DNA of 64,000 nt from Maribellus maritimus (GCF_022267315.1 NZ_JAIKLE010000009.1:62001-126000); one strand, 5' to 3'. Positions 20,135 through 32,834 are shown, counted from the stretch's first letter. The notes: a model not told the origin generated them from the letters alone. Numbers and translations are program-made.

Positions 20135-20593
20135 CTACTTTCTTAATTTTTGTACATCTTCCGGTAAAATCGGACCGGAATTATTTCCAAAGCTGCTTCT
20201 CACATAGCTTAAAACATCAGCAATTTGTTGATTGGAAAGATGCGCCTGGGGAGGCATAATACTATTGTATATTTCTCCCTTAACTTCTACTTTTCCTGAC
20301 ATACCTTCCAGGATAATTTTTATTAGCTGTTCGGGATCACTGTTTACAAAATCTGATTCATAAATCGGAGGATGCATTCCCGGCACTCCTGAGCCATCAG
20401 CCATGTGACAAACCAAACAAACAGAATCATACACTTTTTTTCCAGGATGTTCTTTTTGTGTGGCCGCTTTTTCAGTTACCTGAGCTGACTGGTCGGGTTG
20501 CGAAATAACTGATTTTTTATTTTTTTGATTATTCCCTCCGCAGGCAGCAAAAAGAACTGCAAACATCACTAAAACCGCAAACTTATATTTCAT
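20135..20593 (-). CDS. Lipoprotein c-type cytochrome
   Basis: 152 residues from ATG 20591-20593. A lipoprotein signal (VLFAACGG lipobox) and a disordered linker precede one cytochrome c domain with the haem site CLVCH followed by MADGSGVPGMHPP. The distal methionine ligand is probably in SIMPPQAHLSNQQIADVLSYV. It would be tethered in the periplasm, and accepts electrons, most likely from the sugar dehydrogenase encoded 49 bp upstream on the same strand. An ATG three codons earlier is also possible. Confidence 0.9.
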   Translation of the reverse strand: MKYKFAVLVMFAVLFAACGGNNQKNKKSVISQPDQSAQVTEKAATQKEHPGKKVYDSVCLVCHMADGSGVPGMHPPIYESDFVNSDPEQLIKIILEGMSGKVEVKGEIYNSIMPPQAHLSNQQIADVLSYVRSSFGNNSGPILPEDVQKLRK

Positions 20594-20642
20594 TGGTACC
20601 ATTAATTAAATAAAATATTTTTGGTTAATTTTTTTGATCAAT

Positions 20643-21914
20643 TTATGATGAATACATGATTTTCCATACTTTTCCATCAATGCTATCAACTACATACAAA
20701 GCGCCATCGGGGCCCTGTGCCAATCCACAAGGCCGGTGTTCCGCATCACGTGTACTCAATATGTTTTCTGTTCCTGCAAATCCGTCTGCAAAAATTTCCC
20801 AGTCTCCCGATGGTAAGGAGCCATCAAAAGGAATAAAAACTACAAAATACCCCTTTTGTGGTTCGGGCGCGCGATTCCATGAGCCGTGAAAAGCAATAAA
20901 AGCACCATTCTTGTATCTTTCCGGGAACATATCGCCGGTGTAGAACAGCAAATCGTTTGGAGCTAAATGCCCGGGAAAAGCCATTATCGGATCCGACTTT
21001 GTTTCACATCTGCCCTGTATTTCACCATCGCCGCCATATTCCGGTCCCAAAACCTTCTTTTTCTTGAGTTGATCATAATAACAATAAGGCCAACCAAAAT
21101 CAGAACCTTCAGTAGCCAGGAATAATTCTTCGGCTGGTAATTCGGCATTATCTTCAGCGTCATACAACTCGGGAAAAAACTGGTCGAGCTGATCGCGGCC
21201 ATGTTGAACCACGTATAGTTCGTCAACGGCGGTATTCCAAAAATTGGCCATTCCGTTTCTGATTCCGGTTACATAACGAACTCCATCAATCATTTGCTCC
21301 TGGTTCAAAACATCATCCTTAAATTTCCATGTGCCACCTGAGTTTTCAAGCAACGGACACGGATCCATTCCAGGCGAACCCTTTGTTCTTGATTGTTCCA
21401 TGCAGGCATTCGACGGCGCTCCCACATTTACATACATATTTCCTTTTCCATCAAAAGCCATAGGTTTTGCTTCATGTTGACGTTCATTTGGAAAACCACG
21501 GGCAATCATCTGCCATTCATTTCCCGGAACAAGTTCTCCTGGTGTTATCGGGTAGCGGACAATAGCTGTATCAGCGCCAAAGTATAAATATCCTTTGTGC
21601 AGTTTTATTCCTGTACCTGTGTGCTCTCCGGTGTATTCAACAATATCTGCTTTTCCATCTCCGGCGGTATCTCTTAAACAAACAATACCTTTATTATCCG
21701 CTTGCTGTCTGAGAGAAACATAAATGTCACCATTGTCGTTTACTGTTATGTGCCTTCCATTTCCGATTTCGTCAGCAACTACCAGGGCTGAAAATCCCTC
21801 GGGTAAAGTTAAACCTCCATTGTCAGGATCGGGTACTTGAGTTGCTTTGTGTTCCTGTTGACCACAGGAAAAAATTAAAAACGAGATAAGAATTGCGGGA
21901 AATAAATTTTTCAT
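20643..21914 (-). CDS. Lipoprotein PQQ-dependent sugar (sorbosone-type) dehydrogenase
   Basis: 423 residues from ATG 21912-21914. A lipobox ISFLIFSCGQ is followed by a six-bladed propeller of the soluble glucose/L-sorbosone dehydrogenase family (FSALVVADEIGNGRHITVNDNGDIYV, GTGIKLHKGYLYFG, GSDFGWPYCYYDQ, FIAFHGSWNRAPEPQKGY, PCGLAQGPDGALYVVDS). These oxidise sugars or aldehydes in the periplasm and pass electrons to a cytochrome, here probably the co-oriented cytochrome c. The frame is open for 60 more codons upstream, but that stretch lacks export features and overlaps the divergent GntR gene. The GntR gene starts 138 bp away and is a candidate regulator. Confidence 0.88.
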   Translation of the reverse strand: MKNLFPAILISFLIFSCGQQEHKATQVPDPDNGGLTLPEGFSALVVADEIGNGRHITVNDNGDIYVSLRQQADNKGIVCLRDTAGDGKADIVEYTGEHTGTGIKLHKGYLYFGADTAIVRYPITPGELVPGNEWQMIARGFPNERQHEAKPMAFDGKGNMYVNVGAPSNACMEQSRTKGSPGMDPCPLLENSGGTWKFKDDVLNQEQMIDGVRYVTGIRNGMANFWNTAVDELYVVQHGRDQLDQFFPELYDAEDNAELPAEELFLATEGSDFGWPYCYYDQLKKKKVLGPEYGGDGEIQGRCETKSDPIMAFPGHLAPNDLLFYTGDMFPERYKNGAFIAFHGSWNRAPEPQKGYFVVFIPFDGSLPSGDWEIFADGFAGTENILSTRDAEHRPCGLAQGPDGALYVVDSIDGKVWKIMYSS

Positions 21915-22051
21915 GATTCGTTTTTTTAATTCTGTTTGTTTAACGCGATAATCACACAAAAGTTCAGAAATATTTAAGTTAAAAAATTTAATACCTGTTT
22001 TATAGTTTATCTCACAAACACTTTTATAATTTTGTCCTGAACTACTGAGAA

Positions 22052-23065
22052 ATGAACAGGTATTTACGTATAAATCACGATTCCGAAATTCCAAAATATA
22101 AACAGGTTGTAAATATTATTATTTCCGATATCGAATCGGGGATTTTCAAAAAAGGACAACGTGTTCCGTCGATTAATGAGACAAGTGAAGATTTATTACT
22201 TTCGAGAGATACGGTTGAAAAAGCGTATGTTTTTTTAAAAAAGAAAGGTATTCTTTCATCCGTTCGTGGAAAAGGTTACTATGTTAATCAGGTCAGCGTA
22301 TTCAAAAAATTGAAAGTGGCTCTTATTTTGAATAAGCTAAGTAACTATAAACGAAGTATTTATTATTCGTTGATTGAAACTTTAGGCACCAAGGCAAGTG
22401 TTGATGTTTTTATATACAATTACGATTTATCGCAATTTGAAGATATTATAAACGACCAGATTTCAAGCTACGACTATTTTATAATACTCCCACATTTTAA
22501 AAGTGATAATCAACAGGCTGTGAACATTATAAAAAAAATTCAAAAAGAGAAAGTTCTTTTAATCGACCGGAATATAGAATCTTTAAAAGAATATCCGGTT
22601 GTTTACCAGGAATATGAAAAAGACATTCAGTCTGCACTTGGAAATGGTATTGACCTGATTCGGAAATACAAAAAAATAAATCTTGTTTTTCCTTCAAATC
22701 AATATTATTCCCGATACATTGTTCGTGGGTTTCAAATATTTTGCCAGGTAAACGATTTGCCTTTTTCTATTATTGAAGAGTTTAGCGATAATAACGTGAA
22801 AAAGGATGAAGCGTTTGTTTTGGTTTCTGATGAAGATTTATACCAATTTATCAAAGTCTGCAAAAGCAATGATTGGAAGCTAGGGCGCGACGTGGGTGTT
22901 GTAGCATACAACGACAACTCAGTAAAAGAAATCTTGGAGGATGGAATTACCACCATCTCAACCAATCACGATGAAATGGGACGTATTGCGGCTGAAATGA
23001 TAGTAAACAAGAATTTTTACCGGATTAAGAGCCCATTTACATTTATCAAGCGTAATTCACTCTAA
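22052..23065 (+). CDS. GntR-family transcriptional regulator with LacI-like ligand domain
   Basis: 337 residues. The N-terminal GntR winged helix (residues 8-76: IPKYKQVVNIIISDIESGIFKKGQRVPS, SRDTVEKAYVFLKKKGIL, RGKGYYV) is joined to a periplasmic-binding-protein-like domain (about 80-330, VGVVAYNDNSVKEILEDGITTIS), as in sugar-responsive regulators. A TAATTTTG box at 22027-22034 is its likely -7 element. It is divergent from the sugar dehydrogenase and 200 bp upstream of the PhoD-like gene, either of which may be a target. The ligand is probably a sugar, by family inference. Confidence 0.9.
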   Translation: MNRYLRINHDSEIPKYKQVVNIIISDIESGIFKKGQRVPSINETSEDLLLSRDTVEKAYVFLKKKGILSSVRGKGYYVNQVSVFKKLKVALILNKLSNYKRSIYYSLIETLGTKASVDVFIYNYDLSQFEDIINDQISSYDYFIILPHFKSDNQQAVNIIKKIQKEKVLLIDRNIESLKEYPVVYQEYEKDIQSALGNGIDLIRKYKKINLVFPSNQYYSRYIVRGFQIFCQVNDLPFSIIEEFSDNNVKKDEAFVLVSDEDLYQFIKVCKSNDWKLGRDVGVVAYNDNSVKEILEDGITTISTNHDEMGRIAAEMIVNKNFYRIKSPFTFIKRNSL

Positions 23066-23265
23066 AAATTATTCTCATTCATTCTTTTAGAAATATAGTG
23101 TGAGAATAGAAAAATAATCTGATTGTATTGTAGTAAATTTAATTTTCAAATATTTTAAGTTTGTTTTATTCTCAAAAAGTATATGTGTTTACGCATAAAA
23201 ATTCGTCAGTAAAATAGACGAAAACCTAATATTTTTAGTTGTATAAATTATCTAAACCAATTAAA

Positions 23266-25749
23266 ATGAAATTTTCAGGAATTGCTTTAATTGTTTTTTT
23301 ACTTTTCACGGTTTCTTGCAAACAAAAACTTGAGTTTAAAACTGATTTCGATCAGATTAACGACAGAATCTGGGTTGGAAAAGATTTCTGGTCTGTTCCG
23401 TTGGAAGATTGGAAAGTGGAAGACGGGAAACTATATTGCGTGGGCGAGGTTCAAAATTCAAGGGTAAATCTGCTCACCCATGTAATTTCTGAGGAAATGG
23501 GCGATTTTAAATTGTCAGCAAAAGTAATGCTCGAAGACAAAGGAAGTGCGCCGGGTTCAGCAGGTTTTCTGGTTGGAATGAAAGACGATGAGGATCCTGA
23601 CGTTCGGGCTGCCTGTTATTTTGGCGGCGGAATAAAAGCAGGTGTTAATTTGAACGGCTATGCTTTTTTGAAAGACAAAAAAGTAGATTTACCCGAAGGT
23701 TTTGATTTTGATGAATTTACAATTACTGTTACGGGGAGCACAACAAAGTTAAAACTCGATGTAGTTGATAAAAACGGAATAAAAACCGAAGAGCTCGTTG
23801 TGGATGGTGAAGGAATCCAGGGACTGGTGGCCATTGCCAATAACTTGCCGATGGGCGAAACAGAAAAATCGGGAAAATCAAAATTCTCTTTTGATGATTT
23901 TGAATTTTCAGGATCAAAAGTAATTGAAAAACAGGAAAATGCGTATGGTCCAATTCTTTGGACGATGTATACTCTGAGTAATAAAACGGTTAAACTGATG
24001 GCTTTACTCCCGCCTATAGGAAACAACGACAACCAGGAAGTGAGCCTTCAATTAAAAAAAGAAGAAAACTGGGAAACCATTGCAAGTAAAAGCATTGAAC
24101 CAAATTCCAGAACTGCAGTTTTTAAACTCGAAAACTGGGATGACACAAAAGATACAGAGTACAGAATTGAATATATTGAAACCGATAAGACAGGCAAAAA
24201 AACTCCTGATTATTATGCCGGTACCATTCGTAAAGACCCGGTTGATAAACCTCTAAAATTTGGTGGTTTAACCTGTCAGTTTCATTTTGGGTTTCCATAT
24301 ACACCATTGGTAGAAAATCTCAAAAAATTAAATCCTGACATTCTTTATTTCTCCGGTGATCAGATTTATGAGGGAAATGGCGGGTATGGAATAAAAAGGG
24401 CGCCTGAAGATGTTGCGATAGTCAATTACCTTGGAAAATATTATATGTTTGGCTGGGCATTCAGAGATTTATTACGTGACATACCAGCCATATGCACCCC
24501 CGACGATCATGATGTTTTTCATGGAAATTTATGGGGCGAAAGTGGAGTTGCCAAACCGGGTGGTGCAGGAAGTTCTGACACGCGAGGTTTTATGCAGTCG
24601 GTGAAAATGGTAAATGTTGTTAATCGTACGCAATGCGGGCAGTTACCGGATCCGGTTGATCCTACGCCAATTGAGCAGGGAATGAGCGTTTGGTACACTG
24701 ATTTAAACTACGGAAGAATTAGTTTTGCCATTGTAAGTGACCGCATTTTTAAAACCGGTCCGGAGGCCGTTTCCGATTGGGAAGGAAGACATGATCATAT
24801 GGTTGAACCGCGCGAAGACCTTTCATTTCTGGATAAACCAGGCGTCAAACTATTAGGCGACAGGCAAATGAAATTTCTTAACAATTGGATTACCGACTGG
24901 AAGGATGTGGATATGAAAGTTTTGCTTTCTCAAACTGTTTTTGCTAATGCCGCTACACATCACGGCGGATTGGAAGGGTATTTATACGGTGATTTAGATT
25001 CAGGAGGCTGGCCAAAGTCGGGCCGGGATAAAATAATAAAACTAATGCGTAAAGGAGCTGTTTTTCATATTAACGGTGATCAACATTTGCCAACGCTGGT
25101 GCAATACGGGTTGGAAGATTATCGTGATGCCGGGTGGAGTTTCTGTACTCCCGCAATTGCTGTAATGTATTTACGCTGGTTTTTACCCGATGAAATCGGC
25201 TATCCGGTGCTCGATCGCCCGGAACATGGTTATCCGAACACAGGAAAATATACCGATGCATTTGGAAATAAAAATTATGTATATGCCGTTGGAAACCCCG
25301 GGAAAATTACAATCGATAGTGAAAGCCGGTATAACCACGCTCAGATTCGTTCTTCCGGTTTTGGCTTTGTGACCTTTGATAAAGATGAACGGTCAATAAA
25401 AATAGATGCATGGCGCTTTAAAGCAGACGTTGATAACCCTAATCCTGTACGTGACGAATTTCCCGGCTGGCCAATAAAATTGTCACAATTCGACAATTTC
25501 GGAATGGGTGCTGAAAATGTACTTCCTGAAATTGTGGTTGATAAACCCAACCAGATGATAGAAGTGAGAAAATCAAGTAGCAATGATTTGATTCGTATAT
25601 TCAGAATGAAAGGAAATTCAGTACAGGTAAAACTGTTTCATCCAGGCACCTTTGATATTAAAATTGGTGAGGGCGATAATATAAAAGAGTTCAAAAATCT
25701 AAAAACAGAAGCAAAGAACAATAGTCAAAAAATAGCAGTAGAATTTTAA
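23266..25749 (+). CDS. PhoD-like alkaline phosphatase lipoprotein with N-terminal beta-sandwich
   Basis: 827 residues. Lipoprotein signal (LFTVSCKQ). Residues about 25-225 resemble a LamG/concanavalin-like sandwich (WSVPLEDWKVEDGKLYCVGE). A fibronectin-like segment follows, then the PhoD metallophosphatase domain with LYFSGDQIYEG, TPDDHDVFHGNLWGE, SQTVFANAATHH and INGDQHLPTLVQYG supplying metal ligands. It is likely a surface or periplasmic phosphoesterase. I start at ATG 23266, which opens the lipoprotein signal. The previous gene is the GntR regulator, and a strong terminator follows. Confidence 0.85.
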   Translation: MKFSGIALIVFLLFTVSCKQKLEFKTDFDQINDRIWVGKDFWSVPLEDWKVEDGKLYCVGEVQNSRVNLLTHVISEEMGDFKLSAKVMLEDKGSAPGSAGFLVGMKDDEDPDVRAACYFGGGIKAGVNLNGYAFLKDKKVDLPEGFDFDEFTITVTGSTTKLKLDVVDKNGIKTEELVVDGEGIQGLVAIANNLPMGETEKSGKSKFSFDDFEFSGSKVIEKQENAYGPILWTMYTLSNKTVKLMALLPPIGNNDNQEVSLQLKKEENWETIASKSIEPNSRTAVFKLENWDDTKDTEYRIEYIETDKTGKKTPDYYAGTIRKDPVDKPLKFGGLTCQFHFGFPYTPLVENLKKLNPDILYFSGDQIYEGNGGYGIKRAPEDVAIVNYLGKYYMFGWAFRDLLRDIPAICTPDDHDVFHGNLWGESGVAKPGGAGSSDTRGFMQSVKMVNVVNRTQCGQLPDPVDPTPIEQGMSVWYTDLNYGRISFAIVSDRIFKTGPEAVSDWEGRHDHMVEPREDLSFLDKPGVKLLGDRQMKFLNNWITDWKDVDMKVLLSQTVFANAATHHGGLEGYLYGDLDSGGWPKSGRDKIIKLMRKGAVFHINGDQHLPTLVQYGLEDYRDAGWSFCTPAIAVMYLRWFLPDEIGYPVLDRPEHGYPNTGKYTDAFGNKNYVYAVGNPGKITIDSESRYNHAQIRSSGFGFVTFDKDERSIKIDAWRFKADVDNPNPVRDEFPGWPIKLSQFDNFGMGAENVLPEIVVDKPNQMIEVRKSSSNDLIRIFRMKGNSVQVKLFHPGTFDIKIGEGDNIKEFKNLKTEAKNNSQKIAVEF

Positions 25750-25778
25750 GTTTAGTTAGAAAAGAAAGCACACAAAAG

Positions 25779-25808
25779 TCCACCCAATTTTACCGGGTGG
25801 ATTTTTTT
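25779..25808 (+). terminator. Intrinsic terminator after the PhoD-like gene
   Basis: Stem TCCACCC/GGGTGGA with a 9-nt loop and a T7 tract. Confidence 0.9.
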
Positions 25809-25848
25809 ATGCAATTTTAGCAGAATCAAAAATCAACTTTCACTATTT

Positions 25849-27195
25849 ATGAAAATAATTGCTTTTACTTTTCTGTCTGTTTTTTCTATACAAACTCTGT
25901 TCTCTCAAAATAACTATTTAAACCAATGGCCCGGTTTCAGGGGCCCCTTTGCAAAAGGATTTATCGAAAATTCTGCAACGGTTGAAAACTGGAATCTTGG
26001 AACAGGGGAAAATATTTTGTGGCAAACTCCCATACCGGGTTTAGGACATTCATCTCCCGTTGTCTGGGACAACAAAATTTTTGTAACAACTGCTATCAGT
26101 GGCTCCGGGGAAAATTATCTAAAAGTCGGATTATATGGTGACGGAGATGCTGTAGATGATGATTCGGAACATGAATTCAAAATTTACTGTCTGGATAAGA
26201 ATACTGGAAAAATTATCTGGGAGCGGTTGGCTTTTAAAGGCACTCCAGCTGTAAAACGACATACCAAGGCCTCCCACGCAGATTGTACTCCGGCCACCGA
26301 CGGCAAACATGTTCTTGCTTTTTTTGGCTCGCAGGGATTGTATTGTTACGATTTTGAAGGAAATTTAGTCTGGGAAAAACAACTTGGAAAAATGAATTCC
26401 GGTCCATACAACGCTCCTGAATTGGAGTGGGGATTTTCAAGTTCACCAATCATATACAAGGGAAAGGTAATCGTTCAGTGCGATTTTCTTGGCGATGGTT
26501 TTCTGGCTTCATTTGATGTTGAAACCGGCAAACAAATATGGCGTACCTCTCGCGATGAAGTTTCGACTTGGAGTTCGCCAACTGTTTTTGAAAAAGGCGG
26601 AAAATCACAAATTGTTGTCAACGGATGGAAACATATGGGAGGCTACGATTTTGAAACCGGTCGGGAAATTTGGAGGATGAGCGGAGGTGGTGATATACCT
26701 GCTCCTACTCCAGTTTTTGAGAACGACCTCATTTTTATCAATAACGCGCACGGCAGATTTGCTCCTATTTACGCAATTACCCCTTCTGCAAAAGGCGACA
26801 TCACACTTGCCGAAGATGAACTGTCAAACGATTATATTGTTTGGAGTGTCAAAAGAGGAGGTGCCTACATGCAAACGCCGCTGGTTTACCGCGGATATTT
26901 GTACAACCTGCAGGGAAATGGCTCGTTAACTGTTTACAAGGCAACAACGGGAGAAGAAATGTACAAACAAAGCCTGGGGGCAGTCGGAGGATTCTCCGCA
27001 TCGGGAGTTGCATCAGGTGACAATTTATATTTTTGTGCAGAAAAGGGAGATGTTTTTGTCGTAAAAGCTGGCGAGGAGTTTAAAGAAATTCTACATACTA
27101 CAATGAATGATGTTTTAATGGCGAGCCCTGCCATATCCGAGAATGTCATTTATTTTCGTGCTCAGAAATCGCTTATTGCTGTCGGCACAAAATAG
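25849..27195 (+). CDS. Secreted PQQ-like (BamB-type) beta-propeller protein
   Basis: 448 residues. A signal peptide (1-19) is followed by repeats of the PQQ/quinoprotein propeller type: NILWQTPIPGLGHSSPVVWDNKIFVTT, IYCLDKNTGKIIWER, ASFDVETGKQIWRTS, YDFETGREIWRMSGG, LTVYKATTGEEMYKQS. No catalytic or quinone ligand set is evident, so it may be structural or a binding protein rather than a dehydrogenase. WPGFRGPFAKG after the signal is typical of Bacteroidota and Planctomycetes homologues. It stands alone between two terminators. Confidence 0.87.
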   Translation: MKIIAFTFLSVFSIQTLFSQNNYLNQWPGFRGPFAKGFIENSATVENWNLGTGENILWQTPIPGLGHSSPVVWDNKIFVTTAISGSGENYLKVGLYGDGDAVDDDSEHEFKIYCLDKNTGKIIWERLAFKGTPAVKRHTKASHADCTPATDGKHVLAFFGSQGLYCYDFEGNLVWEKQLGKMNSGPYNAPELEWGFSSSPIIYKGKVIVQCDFLGDGFLASFDVETGKQIWRTSRDEVSTWSSPTVFEKGGKSQIVVNGWKHMGGYDFETGREIWRMSGGGDIPAPTPVFENDLIFINNAHGRFAPIYAITPSAKGDITLAEDELSNDYIVWSVKRGGAYMQTPLVYRGYLYNLQGNGSLTVYKATTGEEMYKQSLGAVGGFSASGVASGDNLYFCAEKGDVFVVKAGEEFKEILHTTMNDVLMASPAISENVIYFRAQKSLIAVGTK

Positions 27196-27215
27196 AACCA
27201 GACTAAAAAGCAAAA

Positions 27216-27247
27216 AGGCTGTTGTTTTAGATCTCAACAGCCTCTTT
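27216..27247 (+). terminator. Intrinsic terminator after the propeller gene
   Basis: A perfect 9-bp stem AGGCTGTTG/CAACAGCCT with a 10-nt loop. The T run is short (CTTTA). It may also act on the convergent lipoprotein gene, since A5 precedes it. Confidence 0.7.
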
Positions 27248-27261
27248 ATGCCTTTGGGGCT

Positions 27262-27693
27262 CTATTGTTGTCCACCAAAACCACCTGGTCTGCCCTGCCC
27301 TCTTCTGGCTCTCATTTCTTCCTGAAAAATTTCATATTTTCCCCATTGGTCGTCAGTTAAAATAGTTTTCATTTTTTTATTTTGTTCCTCACGTGCTTTT
27401 TGCATCTGTTCACGCATGGCCTCAAAATCACCGCCACCCTGCCCACGCATCTTACTCATATTTTCAAAATTTTCGATGGTAAGGTCGTAAACCTGTTTTT
27501 GCTGATCTTTACTAAGATCTAACTGCTCAGTTAACCTTTCAACCTGACGTTCAGCTATTTCTTCCGGATCAAAATTTCCCCGATCTCCAAAACCTCCGGG
27601 GCCAAACTGCTGCGAATTATTATTCCCCTGATTGCCGCAGCCAAAGGCAATTCCGATAAATAAAATCGTAACAAAAAATAATGTCTTGTTCAT
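27262..27693 (-). CDS. Small Spy/CpxP-like lipoprotein
   Basis: 143 residues. Lipobox GIAFGCGN. The glycine/glutamine-rich N-terminus (QQFGPGGFGDRGNF) precedes a helical core (EEIAERQVERLTEQLDLSKDQQKQVYDL, then ILTDDQWGKYEIFQEEMRARR). The LxLxxxQ and LTxxQ pattern resembles the Spy/LTXXQ periplasmic chaperone group, but this is fold-level similarity only. A glycine-rich tail GQGRPGGFGGQQ closes it. It is convergent with the propeller gene and lies downstream of yidC on the other side of a terminator. Confidence 0.75.
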   Translation of the reverse strand: MNKTLFFVTILFIGIAFGCGNQGNNNSQQFGPGGFGDRGNFDPEEIAERQVERLTEQLDLSKDQQKQVYDLTIENFENMSKMRGQGGGDFEAMREQMQKAREEQNKKMKTILTDDQWGKYEIFQEEMRARRGQGRPGGFGGQQ

Positions 27694-27840
27694 TTAGTTA
27701 AATTTTTTGAGTTAAGAATTCTGTTAATCACTTTTTGAATCCAACTTTGTGTTTTACTTTTTAAACGTTTTGATTCAATTTAAATACAAAAGTTTAATAT
27801 GAGATTTTCTATTTTTTTGAATTAAAGCCAGAGGAATAAA

Positions 27841-27872
27841 AAAACCCTGCGAAAAATCTTCCGCAGGGTTTT
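27841..27872. terminator. Intrinsic terminator after pyrG-yidC
   Basis: An 11-bp stem AAAACCCTGCG/CGCAGGGTTTT with a 10-nt loop, flanked by A and T runs so that it can act on both strands. It lies 24 bp past the yidC stop. Confidence 0.92.
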
Positions 27873-27895
27873 TTTTACATATTGTAATTCTTCTT

Positions 27896-31439
<3,544 letters not shown>

Positions 31440-31467
31440 TCAAGAATTTTTGGTTATTAAAAGGTGA

Positions 31468-31475
31468 CAAAATTA
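31468..31475 (-). promoter_or_regulatory. Predicted -7 box of pyrG-yidC
   Basis: TAATTTTG on the minus strand is a full TAnnTTTG match 31 bp before the TTG start. No clear -33 box is at the usual distance. Confidence 0.45.
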
Positions 31476-31803
31476 ATCAATAAATACGATTTGAAAACAT
31501 AACTCCATGCAAATTGAAAATTTATAGGAATAAAATAATAACCTTTTATTGTTGATTACTTGTCTACTTAACAATAATAGACTTGATTTAAATACAATAA
31601 TTAAGTTACCTGGCACCGTTGCACAAAATATTCAAACGTACTATTTAATACGCAAACAAAATCGCACCGTAATCCAATCATGACAGAATGACACTCCCTT
31701 GATTTACTTTTGTAAACAACACAAGAATAGCTAAATACATTTGTATAATTATTTTATTTTTAGGTAATTGTGGTTAAAAAAATCAGGTAATAACAAGAAA
31801 TTT
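31476..31803. other. Intergenic region upstream of pyrG
   Basis: AT-rich, with no ORF I can support. It holds three full matches to TAnnTTTG (TACTTTTG 31705-31712 and TACATTTG 31736-31743 on plus, TACGTTTG 31633-31640 on minus), none with a -33 TTTG at 19 bp, so these may be chance in such DNA. Confidence 0.4.
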
Positions 31804-32226
31804 CTATTTCTTAATTTGAATTGAGTAAGAATAATTCTTTGTTTTGGATTTATTTTCAACGTTGTCATCTGTTTTTTTACCGGTAATCTTATAATGAATA
31901 TTGTTCTCAGGCGGCAGTTTAAAATTTATTTTGAACCTTTTTTTTGTTTTTAGCCGTATTCCCTGATTTTTAACACCTCCAAAACGAATATTTTTAATTA
32001 ACCGCGTGGCTTCTTCATCACACCCGTAACCCAACCCTTTTTGAATTTGTATTCCTTCAACATCGCCATTATCATTTATTTCAGCTACTAAATAAACAAT
32101 ACCTTCAACACGATGTGCAACCGCCTCTTCCGGGTAGGCTAAATTTTTTTCAATATACTTTTTTAACGCTTCTTTTCCTCCCGGGTATTCCGGGAGTTTA
32201 ATAAATTTCTTTTCTGTCTTTTTCAC
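31804..32226 (-). CDS. Stand-alone TonB C-terminal domain protein, no membrane anchor
   Basis: 140 residues. LPEYPGGKEALKKYIEKNLAYPEEA, GIVYLVAEINDNGDVEGIQIQKG and CDEEATRLIKNI form a TonB_C domain like those of the tandem TonB proteins at 49-50.5 kb. There is no N-terminal helix, proline-rich spacer or signal peptide. The first codon is GTG (32224-32226) and the protein opens KKTEKKFIKLPE, so it appears cytosolic or non-classically exported. TACATTTG at 32243-32250 gives a 10-nt leader. A disordered basic tail follows the domain. It may be a decayed TonB that lost its anchor or a regulator using the fold. Confidence 0.75.
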   Translation of the reverse strand: MKKTEKKFIKLPEYPGGKEALKKYIEKNLAYPEEAVAHRVEGIVYLVAEINDNGDVEGIQIQKGLGYGCDEEATRLIKNIRFGGVKNQGIRLKTKKRFKINFKLPPENNIHYKITGKKTDDNVENKSKTKNYSYSIQIKK

Positions 32227-32242
32227 AAATAATGTGTTTAAC

Positions 32243-32273
32243 CAAATGTAGCAAAATACGAGACAATAAAAAA
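32243..32273 (-). promoter_or_regulatory. Predicted promoter of the TonB_C orphan
   Basis: TACATTTG (32243-32250), a 19-bp spacer and TTTT (32270-32273, 3 of 4). It overlaps the tail of the preceding flavodoxin terminator. Confidence 0.5.
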
Positions 32274-32295
32274 GGCTGCCTTTTCTCAGGCAACC
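32263..32295 (-). terminator. Intrinsic terminator of the E2-E1-flavodoxin operon
   Basis: Stem AGGTTGCC/GGCTGCCT-like on the minus strand with a single wobble or mismatch, loop of 4-6 nt, then TTTTTTATTG. It lies 32 bp after the flavodoxin stop. Confidence 0.8.
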
Positions 32296-32327
32296 TCTCT
32301 CAAATCTATCTAAAAGTCTTTATTCTA

Positions 32328-32834
32328 TTACTTCATTTCCTCTTTTAATTGTTCTATCCAGGTCTGAATTCTTTTCTGCGTTAGACGTGCCTGGTTTTCC
32401 TGATCTAGAGGTAATCCGACAAAGATATCACCTCTTTGTGCTCTCGACGATTCAAAAGTGTAACCTTCTGCAGGAATTTTTCCAATCACCTTCGCCCCAC
32501 ACTCCTCCAGTATTTCAACTAGTATTCCTACTGCATCGCAAAAATTCTCCGGATATCCTTTTTGATCACCCAACCCAAAAACAGCAAAAGTTTTATTTTT
32601 TAAATCCATATCCTCCAACTCAGGCACGAATTCATCCCAGTAGTTTGGAAGTTCGCCATCAAACCATGTTGGTGCACTGAGTATAAAATTATCATAACTT
32701 TCCATAGTCTCTGTTGTAATTTCCTCAGCATTTATGGCATCAATCTCATCTTTGCCAAAAACATCAATAATCTTTTCAGCAACTTTTTTCGACTTTTGAG
32801 TATGAAAACTATATATTATTGCAGTTTTGCTCAT
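32328..32834 (-). CDS. Flavodoxin, long-chain type with atypical FMN-phosphate loop
   Basis: 168 residues. The flavodoxin fold is clear from AIIYSF (strand 1), NFILSAPTWFDGELPNYWDEF (50s loop) and FAVFGLGDQKGYPENFCDAVGIL (90s loop). The length and the insertion near residue 120-140 indicate the long-chain class. The phosphate loop reads SFHTQKSKK, where most flavodoxins have (S/T)xTGxT. The glycine is missing, though T and S remain. It carries single electrons between redox partners. It begins 10 bp after the E1 stop, so it is co-transcribed with the 2-oxoacid dehydrogenase genes and precedes their terminator. Confidence 0.9.
   Translation of the reverse strand: MSKTAIIYSFHTQKSKKVAEKIIDVFGKDEIDAINAEEITTETMESYDNFILSAPTWFDGELPNYWDEFVPELEDMDLKNKTFAVFGLGDQKGYPENFCDAVGILVEILEECGAKVIGKIPAEGYTFESSRAQRGDIFVGLPLDQENQARLTQKRIQTWIEQLKEEMK

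Noticed and set aside
21915-22094. 60-codon N-terminal extension of the sugar dehydrogenase
   Set aside because: It would overlap the divergent GntR gene and its promoter and hide the lipobox.
31705-31743. Two plus-strand TAnnTTTG boxes upstream of pyrG as small RNA promoters
   Set aside because: No -33 box at 17-20 bp and no downstream terminator on that strand.
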